A stretch of 64,000 nucleotides of DNA from Halobacillus litoralis (lineage in GTDB: Bacteria > Bacillota > Bacilli > Bacillales > Halobacillaceae). The notes under the pieces were generated by a model. It saw nothing but the letters and a program-made list of their open reading frames with translations. It ran no database searches and was not told the origin of the DNA. Shown piece by piece: positions 1 through 8,100 of this stretch; position 1 is the first letter of the stretch, and each line of letters starts with the position of its first letter. The position numbers and the translations under genes were made by a program. Location: positions 1 through 64,000 of the forward strand of contig NZ_WMFA01000002.1 in the NCBI RefSeq assembly GCF_009856445.1, written 5' to 3'.

Positions 1-332
1 TTGGACGCAAGGGCTCCCATACCGCCATTCTTCCATTTCCTCATCCACCTTCGAACCATGGAATAATCGGGGATATGGAAGAGAGCTGAGGCCTCACGAA
101 TGGAATACCCTTCGTCTTCGATACATGCAATTACCTTCAGTTTAAATTCTGAGGAATAGTTTGTATAGGGAGGCGCAAAAGCTTGATCTCCGTGATACTC
201 ATATAATTTCACCCAATAACGTAAAACAGAGTTGTCTACGCCGATTTCTTTAGCTAGATGACGGTAGCTGATGGTTTCATCAAGATATCGATGGACGGCT
301 TGAAATTTGTCTTCATTCGTAAATTTATTCAA
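1..332 (-). CDS. IS3-family transposase OrfA (helix-turn-helix subunit), partial
   Basis: The reading frame stays open to the window edge and gives about 110 residues. It starts at a TTG (330-332) preceded by GGGGG seven bases upstream. Two helix-turn-helix units typical of IS150/IS3 OrfA are visible: residues around YRHLAKEIGVDNSVLRYWVK near position 25-45, and a second unit around YSIREASALFHIPDYSMVRR near 78-97. In this family OrfA binds the terminal repeats and is joined by -1 frameshifting to the DDE catalytic OrfB, which would lie off the window. Activity of this copy cannot be judged. Confidence 0.8.
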   Translation of the reverse strand, partial: MNKFTNEDKFQAVHRYLDETISYRHLAKEIGVDNSVLRYWVKLYEYHGDQAFAPPYTNYSSEFKLKVIACIEDEGYSIREASALFHIPDYSMVRRWMRKWKNGGMGALAS

Positions 333-388
333 GGTGTATCCCCCTTCGGTCAGAGTTAGAAGGTGTCCAACTCTTGGGGGTCACTTCA
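1..388 (-). mobile_element. Left end of an IS3/IS150-type insertion sequence (partial)
   Basis: Read on the minus strand, the element starts at 388 with an IS3-type terminal sequence: TGAAGTGACCCCC followed by AAGAGTTGGACA, i.e. a TGA...CCCC end. The OrfA reading frame begins 56 bases inside. The rest of the element, including OrfB and the other end, lies beyond the left window edge. At 389 the sequence changes abruptly into the dispersed repeat, in the middle of a block that is continuous in other copies (near 21970 and 58225), so the IS inserted into that repeat. The target duplication cannot be checked without the other end. Confidence 0.75.
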
Positions 389-882
389 CTGCGTCCTGTG
401 GGGTCTCACCAAGCACTTTTTTCCCGCAGGAGTCTCGCCATTCCCCTCCGCCCCTTTGCCAAGGAAGATTCTCGAAAACACTACTTATAAAATTAGCTTA
501 TATGTTTATAGGAAATGGATAATATGTAATCTATCCAATGGACGTTTAGAATGCGTAATCGCTTGATACAAAGCCCTTTTTGCTTGCCTATAGGTGGGAA
601 GGAGTAGAACCTTATTTATAAGTGCAGGGGTTCTATAATCTGCCTATCAAAATCATAAGAGCTGCCTTTTAGTGTTGGTTTCGAGAATCTATTCCATGGT
701 AAAGGGGCGGAGGGAAACGGTGAGACTCCTATGGGACGTGTGGGACAGGTGAGACCCCGGAAGGCGTAGCCTGAGGAGGCTCACCGCCCGCCCCATGGAA
801 AGCGAACCTTTTCCCGGAGCCCTAAACTCTCACAAAAATCTCGAAACGGAGTCTTCAAGAAACCTGCCATTTACTTTAATAG
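389..882. repeat. Dispersed modular repeat, copy R1 (long form, truncated by the IS)
   Basis: This gene-free stretch is nearly the reverse complement of 57770-58225. From left to right it has part of the A module (cut by the IS at 388), an inner boundary around TTCTCGAAAACACTACTT at 472-490, an AT-rich core of about 200 bases, a second inner boundary TTTCGAGAATC near 680, then a B module ending in TCGAAACGGAGTCTTC and CCTGCCATTTACTTTAATAG near 882. Short reading frames here have no ribosome site and are shadows of the repeat. Function is unknown. Confidence 0.8.
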
Positions 883-964
883 TGGGCAGAGTTTTGAATT
901 TGAAAGTATGAGCTTCGCTGATTGTGTTTAAAATAACGGAACGATGGATGGAAGGGAGCGTAAA

Positions 965-1714
965 GTGGTGAAAAAATTAAAGGGTCAAGTGGTGTTGGTG
1001 ACTGGTGCAAATCGTGGACAGGGAAAGGCCATTGCGGAATATTTATTGTCTCTTGGAGCATCGGTGGCGTTTGGAGCGCGAAATATCCACCTTGCTGAAG
1101 AGGTGGTGGCAGCGTTAGGGTCTTCGGAAGCATTGGCGGTACAGTTGGATGTAACTAAGAATGAGGAGTGGACGGCTGCAACAGCTGAGATCGTCCGTAG
1201 GTACGGGCGGTTGGATGTACTTGTTAACAATGCTGGTCTTTTAATCCGCAAGCCTTTTATAGAGATGACATCAGAGGAATACGAGCAATTGATCCAAGTG
1301 AATCAGCTGGGGGTCTTTTACGGAATGCAGGCAGCTGTCCCTTATATGATCGTACAGGGCGAGGGTTCTATCGTGAACAACTTATCCATTTCTTCTTTTG
1401 CTCCGATTAGCCAGTCATCCGCCTACGCGGCAACGAAAGCATCTGTGGTGGCCATGTCGAAAGCTGCAGCTATAGAACTCGGACCGTACGGAATTCGTGT
1501 CAATATGGTTCACCCAGGGGGAGTTGAAACCGAGATGGCGACAGAGGGGAAAGGGGTACCGGAATTTTATCATTCTATCCCGCTCGGTAGAATCGGGCAG
1601 CCCCTGGAAATAGCTAAAGCTATTGCTTTCCTTGCTTCTGACGACAGTTCCTATTGCACGGGAACAGAAATCGTTGTAGATGGTGGGATGACATTAGGGA
1701 CGGCAGATCGGTGA
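965..1714 (+). CDS. Short-chain dehydrogenase/reductase (SDR) family oxidoreductase
   Basis: A cytosolic classical SDR of about 249 residues. The NAD(P)-binding motif TGANRGQGKAIA lies near the N-terminus, NNAG follows near residue 86, and the catalytic Ser with Tyr-x-x-x-Lys is seen in SSAYAATKAS. The C-terminal half has the usual PG-x-x-x-T-x-M segment and ends in VVDGGMT. I prefer the GTG at 965 (or 968), because AAGGGAG sits six bases before it; an in-frame ATG at 944 has no ribosome site. The substrate cannot be told. Its stop abuts the stop of the convergent gene. B. subtilis has SDR genes yhxC/yhxD beside comK, so position supports an equivalent. Confidence 0.85.
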   Translation: MVKKLKGQVVLVTGANRGQGKAIAEYLLSLGASVAFGARNIHLAEEVVAALGSSEALAVQLDVTKNEEWTAATAEIVRRYGRLDVLVNNAGLLIRKPFIEMTSEEYEQLIQVNQLGVFYGMQAAVPYMIVQGEGSIVNNLSISSFAPISQSSAYAATKASVVAMSKAAAIELGPYGIRVNMVHPGGVETEMATEGKGVPEFYHSIPLGRIGQPLEIAKAIAFLASDDSSYCTGTEIVVDGGMTLGTADR

Positions 1715-2161
1715 TCATTCAGGCTTTTTGTAGGTAATCATAAATTCTTCTTTTGTAAGATAAAAGTCACGTTCTGGTCTTCGTTGTAACAAATGATGAT
1801 TTTCAAGCTTATAATAACTTATCCGTTTGTATGGGTCATCATCTATGATTGGCAGTTCCTGTGTCTGTTTCATATATTGGTCGACGGCATGTTGAACGAG
1901 ATCGATATCCAATGCGAGATCCTGATCCTGTTCTTCAAACAATTCATAGGTTTCCCGGGACATGTAGAAGTTTTGAATGGGCACAGCTTTTAAGTAGGGG
2001 GATAAAAGTTCATAATCCAGTGTGAGGTCCTCTTTGATGATTACACTAAGAGGGACATCGCTGGGCTTGTCATCCGCGTAGGCATGGACGGCTTTTCGGA
2101 CATCGTGTATGGATAAATCCTTCTTCTCCAGTTTCGACTTCTTGTTTTTTCGACTCCACAT
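1715..2161 (-). CDS. Conserved hypothetical protein (possibly DUF3939)
   Basis: A soluble, acidic protein of 148 residues with a strongly basic first 15 residues (WSRKNKKSKLEKK) and no signal peptide or membrane segment. Features are a repeated pattern of short hydrophobic strands and an ending YLTKEEFMITYKKPE. The start ATG has AGGAGGAATAT upstream. I think it belongs to a small Bacillaceae family annotated DUF3939, but this is memory and not verified. Its stop codon (complement of 1715-1717) directly follows the SDR stop, leaving no room for a terminator between the two convergent genes. Confidence 0.65.
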   Translation of the reverse strand: MWSRKNKKSKLEKKDLSIHDVRKAVHAYADDKPSDVPLSVIIKEDLTLDYELLSPYLKAVPIQNFYMSRETYELFEEQDQDLALDIDLVQHAVDQYMKQTQELPIIDDDPYKRISYYKLENHHLLQRRPERDFYLTKEEFMITYKKPE

Positions 2162-2204
2162 GTATATTCCTCCTAAAATGAATTTTGCTTGAGAGGTGTT
2201 TCAA

Positions 2205-2318
2205 ATGAAAGATCAACCGGTTCAGCCTGAACTCGATTTCTTCACATTACTCAATCCTGACTTTGGTCGTGGTGAAGAGCAGAGAGGAAACAAAGGGCAG
2301 AAAGAAGAAAAGGTGTAA
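2205..2318 (+). CDS. Small open reading frame upstream of comK (37 aa)
   Basis: An ATG at 2205 follows GAGAGGTG with good spacing and opens 37 codons ending at TAA 2316-2318. The peptide begins MKDQPVQPELDFFTLLNP and ends in a charged, Glu/Lys-rich tail. It has no signal peptide and I do not recognise it. The ribosome site is the main support. It lies in the comK upstream region, divergent from the gene at 1715-2161. It could be a real small protein or a leader ORF. Confidence 0.45.
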   Translation: MKDQPVQPELDFFTLLNPDFGRGEEQRGNKGQKEEKV

Positions 2319-2345
2319 TTGTAGTATAGCAGAATCGTTGAAATG

Positions 2346-2365
2346 AAACATTTTTTAAAATGTTT
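2346..2365. promoter_or_regulatory. AT-rich inverted repeat upstream of comK
   Basis: Two perfect 9-base arms, AAACATTTT and AAAATGTTT, are separated by TT, about 100 bases before the comK start. It resembles the A/T tracts to which ComK and AbrB/Rok-like regulators bind in B. subtilis, but it does not match the AAAA-N5-TTTT K-box spacing exactly. A role as an operator is inference. Confidence 0.35.
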
Positions 2366-2466
2366 AGACTTTTGTCGGGCAATTTGGTAAATTAAAGAAG
2401 ATGAGCGGTAGGTTCGACCTGAGTGTAGAGCTGCCGCCACTTGAAATGGAAGAGGTGTTGTAGTGG

Positions 2467-2994
2467 ATGACATATGTTCATGGAAAAGAATACGAGATTA
2501 ACCCTCAGACGATTGCTCTTATCGCCAAAAACCCAGAGGGTGGACAAGCTTTTACGGAAGTTATGGAGACGGATGAGCGCTTTGTCATTTCAAAATGTCC
2601 AAGTGGTCTTATCGATCGTTCCTGCCGTTACTTTGCAAGCAGCCTCGATGGTCGGATTGCTGGCACAAAGCAGCTGACCGGTTACACGCACAAACCCCCG
2701 ATTGTCATATCAGAAGCGATGGGCATTTATTTCTTCCCGATTATCTCCCCGAAACGAAAAGACTGTTCCTGGATCGCCCACAAATATATTCGCTCCTACC
2801 GTGGAGAACCTAATAAAACAACGACTGTTCAATTCACGAACGGGATGTCTGTTAACCTTCCCGTTTCTGATGGCATGTTCGCCAATCAAGTTCAACGCAC
2901 CGCTCATTTGCGCGTCATTCTTGAAGACCGTTTCCATTCGACACCTGTGGTTGCTGATCATCGTGCTGAACGGATTGCTGAGACCTTCTCATAA
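2467..2994 (+). CDS. comK: Competence transcription factor ComK
   Basis: ComK activates late competence genes (com operons, recA, addAB and others) by binding A/T-rich boxes. The 175-residue product keeps the family core: DRSCRYFASSLDGRIAGT near residues 50-67, THKPPI near 75, a short block with C-S-WI-H near 100, and LPVS...F-NQV-RTA-LR near 124-144. AGGTG nine bases before the ATG supports the start. It is shorter than the 192-residue B. subtilis protein: the tail after the RTA-LR block is divergent and lacks the FMLYPK motif that binds MecA in B. subtilis. The last 80 bases overlap the convergent gene 2915-3331. Neighbours match B. subtilis comK (yhjE, sip, add genes downstream). Confidence 0.9.
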   Translation: MTYVHGKEYEINPQTIALIAKNPEGGQAFTEVMETDERFVISKCPSGLIDRSCRYFASSLDGRIAGTKQLTGYTHKPPIVISEAMGIYFFPIISPKRKDCSWIAHKYIRSYRGEPNKTTTVQFTNGMSVNLPVSDGMFANQVQRTAHLRVILEDRFHSTPVVADHRAERIAETFS

Positions 2995-3331
2995 GCTCAA
3001 ACAGAATATTTTCCACTTTTTTTCGAATGGCTGGATTGAAATAGTTGCGCTTCTCCTCATATCCATGAGCTAAAAAAAGGAAAGAGGTAAATGAATCGTT
3101 CCTCCCGGATTCAACGACCTGCAATTTCATATGGTCCATTTGTCTTCTTAGTTCTCTCCGTTCCTTTCGCGCTTCCAGCTCCATTTTTCCGAGCATCTCC
3201 ATGTACGGCTCCTTGATTTTGAATTTCCCATGTTCCATGTGTTTCCGATCCTGCCTGATAACAGTGATGGCCATAGATAAAAACAAATAACGGGAAGCGA
3301 GATCCAATTCTTTTTGTTTTAGATACCTCAT
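2915..3331 (-). CDS. Hypothetical protein, YhjD-like
   Basis: A 138-residue soluble protein beginning MRYLKQKELDLASRYLFLSM. The start at 3331 has a strong GGAGGAG eight bases upstream; the longer frame up to 3544 has none. The middle is rich in charged helices (EARKERRELRRQMDHMK) followed by HGYEEKRNYFNPAIRKKVE, which I recall as the signature of the B. subtilis YhjD family; no function is known to me. The hydrophilic, Gln-rich tail is antisense to the final 80 bases of comK, so both messages must cross. Confidence 0.7.
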   Translation of the reverse strand: MRYLKQKELDLASRYLFLSMAITVIRQDRKHMEHGKFKIKEPYMEMLGKMELEARKERRELRRQMDHMKLQVVESGRNDSFTSFLFLAHGYEEKRNYFNPAIRKKVENILFELMRRSQQSVQHDDQQPQVSNGNGLQE

Positions 3332-3542
3332 GTCATTCTCCTCCGAATACGAACAAGTGTTCTTGTTTGTATTATACCACGGAAAGGTCCAATGTATGCA
3401 AGATTGTTTTACAAAAAGGTTGAAAATGGCAGGAAGGGGAAAAGCTAGATAAGGACGCACATACTGGTAGGCATGGAGCGGGATTTCAGATAAAATAGAG
3501 AAAAGCATACACTGGTCACTAGTGTACATAAGGAGCAGCATC

Positions 3543-4190
3543 ATGGATTCAGTGTTTGAAAAAATTAACCAATGGCGCCATTTAGCGGAGAATGATCAAC
3601 TATTTGATTACATCATAAGGCAGCTTGAAGGATTGGAACGGTTTGGACCAATCCCGGGCATCCTATTCCCTCTTATTGAAGCGTTTTTGCCGATTTTGCC
3701 ACTTGTCGCCTTTGTTTTGGCCAATGCTGTCGTGTATGGGTTGTTCAAAGGATTTCTTTATTCATGGCTTGGGGCTGTTTTTGGATCGTTGTGCGTATTT
3801 TTTATTATTCGCCGATTAGGGGACAAGCGTTTATTCAGGAAGATTACAAAGCAAAAGCAAGTGAAGAAAGTGACGAAGTGGGTGGAGGAGCATGGGTTTG
3901 GACCCTTGTTCTTGCTCATGTGTTTTCCCTTTTCCCCCTCATCGATCATTAATGTGGTTTCTGGATTATCCAATGTCAGTCGTCAGCAATTCATCCTAGC
4001 CGTCCTTTTGGGCAAAGCCGTCATGATTTTTACAATCGCCTATGTAGGTTCAAGCATTGCATCGTTTGCGCAGAATCCAGTGAAATCGATTGTTGTCGGT
4101 GTTTGCATTCTACTTTTCTGGGTGCTGGGGAAGTATATCGAGAAAAGAATACAAATAAAGGCGGAACAGAAAGCGTACAGCGGGGATTAA
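3543..4190 (+). CDS. TVP38/TMEM64 (DedA-like) integral membrane protein, YhjE-like
   Basis: About 215 residues with several hydrophobic segments: one from residue 35-65 (PGILFPLIEAFLPILPLVAF), a re-entrant region around FKGFLYSWLGAVFGSLCVFF, and two near the C-terminus. The conserved block EEHGFGPLFLLMCFPFSPSSIINVVSGLSNVS is typical of the SNARE-associated/VTT family, whose members are linked to lipid scrambling or transport. AAGGAG seven bases before the ATG at 3543 decides the start over the upstream ATG at 3522. B. subtilis yhjE occupies the same place before a signal peptidase gene. Confidence 0.85.
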   Translation: MDSVFEKINQWRHLAENDQLFDYIIRQLEGLERFGPIPGILFPLIEAFLPILPLVAFVLANAVVYGLFKGFLYSWLGAVFGSLCVFFIIRRLGDKRLFRKITKQKQVKKVTKWVEEHGFGPLFLLMCFPFSPSSIINVVSGLSNVSRQQFILAVLLGKAVMIFTIAYVGSSIASFAQNPVKSIVVGVCILLFWVLGKYIEKRIQIKAEQKAYSGD

Positions 4191-4244
4191 GTTTGTCTCC
4201 TCGAGGGTAAAATGTTTGTAGCATACCACCTGGAGGCGCAAACA

Positions 4245-4781
4245 ATGAAAAAATATAAAAGAGCGATCAGAACAGTATTACTCGCCCTGTTGCTGGCTTT
4301 TGTGTTCCGCTCTTATTTATTCGCAAGCTACATTGTAGACGGCGAATCGATGGAGCCTACGCTCTATGACGGGAATTTACTAATGGTCAACAAAGCGGTT
4401 TATGATTGGCAGGATATCGGAAGACAGCAGGTCATCGTTTTCCATGCAAATGAAGAAGAGGATTATGTGAAGCGCGTCATAGGAATCGGTGGGGATGAGA
4501 TTGCCGTTCGAGATGATCAGTTATACATCAATGGTAAACGTGTCGACGAAAGTTATCTCGATTCACTCCGTCCGAATGACGGTCTGCCTTTTACGGAAGA
4601 TTTCACGTTGGAAGAGGTGACGGGGCATCAGACGGTCCCAGAAGGTCATTTGTTCGTCATGGGGGACAATAGACGGGACAGTCTGGATAGTAGGTATTTC
4701 GGGTTTGTACCTGCTGATACCGTCGTCGGAAAAGTGGATGTACGCTATTGGCCGATGAACCAACTCGGCGTACAGTTCTAA
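4245..4781 (+). CDS. Type I signal peptidase (SipV/SipS-like)
   Basis: A membrane-anchored serine protease that removes signal peptides from exported proteins. The 178-residue product has a short basic N-terminus and one transmembrane segment (residues 8-30). The catalytic Ser35 is in DGESMEPTL and the catalytic Lys76 in DYVKRVIGIGGD; the later boxes GHLFVMGDNRRDSLDSR (box E) and YWP are also present. GGAGG eight bases before the ATG at 4245 supports this start over the in-frame ATG at 4212. Length matches the short Gram-positive Sip enzymes. A rho-independent terminator follows directly. Confidence 0.92.
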   Translation: MKKYKRAIRTVLLALLLAFVFRSYLFASYIVDGESMEPTLYDGNLLMVNKAVYDWQDIGRQQVIVFHANEEEDYVKRVIGIGGDEIAVRDDQLYINGKRVDESYLDSLRPNDGLPFTEDFTLEEVTGHQTVPEGHLFVMGDNRRDSLDSRYFGFVPADTVVGKVDVRYWPMNQLGVQF

Positions 4782-4786
4782 AACGC

Positions 4787-4813
4787 AACCGTCCTTAACG
4801 GGCGGTTTTTTTA
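4787..4813 (+). terminator. Terminator of the signal peptidase gene
   Basis: Stem AACCGTCC / GGGCGGTT with loop TTAAC and a run of seven T directly after. Confidence 0.85.
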
Positions 4814-4835
4814 TGTCTATCTTTATTCAACTATA

Positions 4836-5090
4836 TGGCAGGATAGTTGAAGACTCAGTTTCGAGACTTTCCGGGGTTCGTGGCCCGGGTTGAACGCCAG
4901 GGGTGGCTGGGAAGCTACTCGCTTTCCTGTGGGGGAGTGGCGAGACTCCTGCGTGAAAAAAGTGCTTGGTGAGACCCCACAGGACGCAGTCCGAGAAGGC
5001 TCACCGCGCTCCCGCGGAAAGCGAGCTATTCCCCGCAGCCCCCATCCACCCAACAGAAGTCTCGAAACTGAGTCTTCAAGAATAGGGAGC
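4836..5090. repeat. Dispersed modular repeat, copy R2 (B-A form without core)
   Basis: The B end (TGGCAGGATAGT then TGAAGACTCAGTTTCGAGAC) is followed by a B module matching 22290-22410 in reverse, fused without a core to an A module (GGTGAGACCCC...GGCTCACCGCG) that ends in GTCTCGAAACTGAGTCTTC and AGGGAGC. The two outer ends are inverted copies of each other (4847-4867 and 5059-5079). It fills the gap between the sip terminator and addB. Confidence 0.85.
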
Positions 5091-5173
5091 GATTGTGGAG
5101 GAGCGGGAGAGCATCATAAACGGTGGAAAAATGATAAAATAAATACAGAATGAGAAAGAAAGGAGCGGTCGGT

Positions 5174-8100
5174 ATGGGGCTGCGATTTTTGCTCGGTCGT
5201 TCAGGAGCAGGAAAAAGTACGCGTTGCTTAAATGAAATAGAAGCAAAATTAAAAGATGACCCACGAGGTCCGGCGATTATTTACATCGTTCCGGATCAGA
5301 TGACCTTCCAGCAGGAATATGGCCTCCTGAAAAGAGAAGGAGTGGAAGGGTCCATTCGTGCCCAAGTCTTCAGTTTTTCACGACTCGCCTGGAGAGTACT
5401 CCAGGAAACGGGAGGGGGAACGAAGAAGTTCATCACATCTACAGGGGTTCAAATGATGCTGCGTAAAATCGTAGAAGAACGGACGTCCGATTGGCGTGTT
5501 TTTCAAAAAGCGGTGGAGAAGCAGGGGTTCATTGAACAGCTGGAGGGAATGATTACGGAATTCAAGCGTTACCGCATTACGCCGGAAGATCTTCAAGCCC
5601 AGATGGACGCGCTTGATCAGTTTGTTCACACTACGAGTCAGGAACAGGGGTTGAGGGACAAGCTGGACGATATGACCTATATTTATGATCATCTTGTTGA
5701 TGCGCTGAAAGATCAATACATAGATAGTGAGGATCAGCTCCAGCTTCTTGCCAGCAAAATTCCTGAAGCTTCTTTTTTAGAAGGAGCAGAAGTGTACATC
5801 GACGGTTTCCACAGCTTTACGCCTCAGGAGTATCAGGTCATTGAAACTCTTTTGAGAAAGGTGAAGACGGTTCATGTTACTTTGACCACAGAGGAACCGT
5901 CAGGAGAAGAGAACCCTGAGCTGGATCTTTTCCATGAAACGAAACAAACGTATCTTGATCTGAAAAAGGTTGCCGAGGAAGCTGGGGCCCGTTTGGAAGA
6001 TGTGGAAGTGCTCGACCATACGTCAGGCCGAATGAAAGATCAGCCGGCATTCATGCACTTAGAAGAGTATTACGATGTACGACCGGCGTCCCCATTTGAA
6101 GGAGAAGTGCCGATTCAGATTGCAGAAGCGGTTCATCCCCGGGCAGAAGTCGAAGGGGTGGCACAGGAAATTCTTCATCTCGTTCGTGATCAAGGCTATC
6201 GCTATAAGGATATGGCCATTTTGATGCGTGAGCCGGACGTTTACCATAGTTTGATTGAAACCCTCTTTGATGATTATGACATCCCGGTGTTCATCGATGA
6301 AAAAAGGACGATGCTTAACCATCCGATGATTGAGCTCATTCGCTCTGGATTGGATGTTGTAGAGGGGAACTTCCGTTATGATTCTGTTTTCCGCTTGTTA
6401 AAAACCGGGTTTATCCCAAAGACAGACCGCACGCATCCATTGAATGAAGATGCAATAGATGAGCTGGAAAATTACGTGCTTGAGTACGGGATACGGGCGC
6501 GTAGCCAATGGTTTTCAGATGAACCATGGGTTTACCAGCGCTTTCGTGGATTTGAACAGTCCGCACAGACGGATGAAGAGAAAGCTAAACAAACGCGGAT
6601 CAATGCGTACCGTAACCAAGTGCGCCAAGCGTTGCAGCCATTTGACGAGAATCTAAGAGCAGCCAAGACGATTGAAGACCGTGCTCGGGTCATCTACTTA
6701 TGGCTGGAAGGTTTGCGCGTACCGGATCAACTCGAGTCCTGGCGTGCATTTTATGATGAAAAAGGGGAGATCGAACGCGGGCGTGAACAGGCACAGGTAT
6801 GGGATGATTTCCTGCAGCTGCTCGATGAGATGGTGGAAATGGCCGGTGATGAAAAAATGTCGCTCCAAGTCTTCCGCAGTACCATCGACAGTGGTTTGGA
6901 ATCCTTAACGTTTGCCCACGTTCCGCCAAGCATGGACCATGTCATCGTCGGAAGTGTCGATCGTTCAAGAATGACGGGCATTAAAGCGTCGTTCCTTCTC
7001 GGTGTTACCGATGGAATGTGGCCGATGAAGCCGCCAAGTGATGGCATGATTTCTGAACAGGAGCGTTCATTGCTTGCGGAGAATGGTATCCAGCTTGCTG
7101 ATGGCAGCAACCGCCAGCTGCTGGATGATCGCTTTTATGTGTACTTGGCTTTGACGATGCCCGCAGATCAATTGTGGATCAGCTATCCGCTCAGTAATGA
7201 GGAAGGGAAGTCTAAGGTTCCGGCGACCCTCATTCAACGTATGGAGGAATTGTTTCCGAATACGAAGGAGCATGTGCTTTTGCAGGATCCTGATGATTTG
7301 TACGAGGCGGAGCGATTCATTACGAATCCTCAAAAGACGAGGTCAGCACTCACCTCGCAGTTTGCCCGTTATCTGAAAGGATATATGATGCAGCCGGTCT
7401 GGTGGGACCTGCTGAATTGGTATATTGAGCACGAGCCTTCCCATGGGTTGACGAATCGTGTATTACAAAGTCTTTTTTATAAGAACAAACCGGTGCCTCT
7501 TTCCAAAGAAACGACAGGGAAGCTGTTTGATAAACAAGTGAAAACGAGTGTTTCAAGACTTGAAACGTACCATCGTTGTTCGTATCAGTATTTTGCACAG
7601 CATAGTCTTGGACTTGAAGAACGAAGGACTTACAAGTTGGATGCGCCGGATATCGGTCAACTCTTCCACGAAGCCCTCAAGCAGATTACGGAATGGGTTC
7701 AGGCGGAAGGACGTGACTTTTCTCAATTAGGTCGTCAGGATACAGACCTCTACGCAGAAAAAGCGACCAATTCCCTGGCGCCGATTTTGCAAAATCAAAT
7801 CTTAAAGAGCTCGAACCGCTATCAATATATTCAGAAGAAGCTGCAGCAGGTCATTGCACGAGCGGCGTTCGTTCTCAGTGAGCAGGCAAGGAGTAGTCAA
7901 TTTTCTCCTGTAGGTCTGGAACTTGGCTTCGGTACTGGAGGAGATGCGAAACTTCCGCCATTATCTTTCGACTTGCCGAATGGATACGAACTCATGCTTC
8001 GCGGGCGTATCGACCGTGTAGATAAAGCTCTTTCGGAAGAAGATCTGTTTTTAAGAATCATTGATTACAAATCAAGCAGCAAAGGCTTGAGTCTCGTGGA

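Noticed and set aside
2880-3060. Frameshift that might have cut off the ComK C-terminus
   Set aside because: I read the other frames after the RTA-LR block and found no FMLYPK-like tail; the convergent gene has a strong own start and fills the region.
4836-5090. The GC-rich repeats as ordinary terminators or IS ends
   Set aside because: They carry no T tract at the ends, nearby genes have their own terminators (e.g. 4787-4813, 21822-21849, 57722-57754), and no transposase frame lies inside any copy; the one transposase fragment belongs to a separate IS3-type element.
4890-5153. Open reading frame across repeat R2 (and similar ones at 22128-22427, 21816-22072, 58095-58427, 307-566)
   Set aside because: These frames lie wholly in the dispersed repeat, recur on both strands in several copies, and have no ribosome sites; they reflect GC-rich repeat sequence without stop codons.
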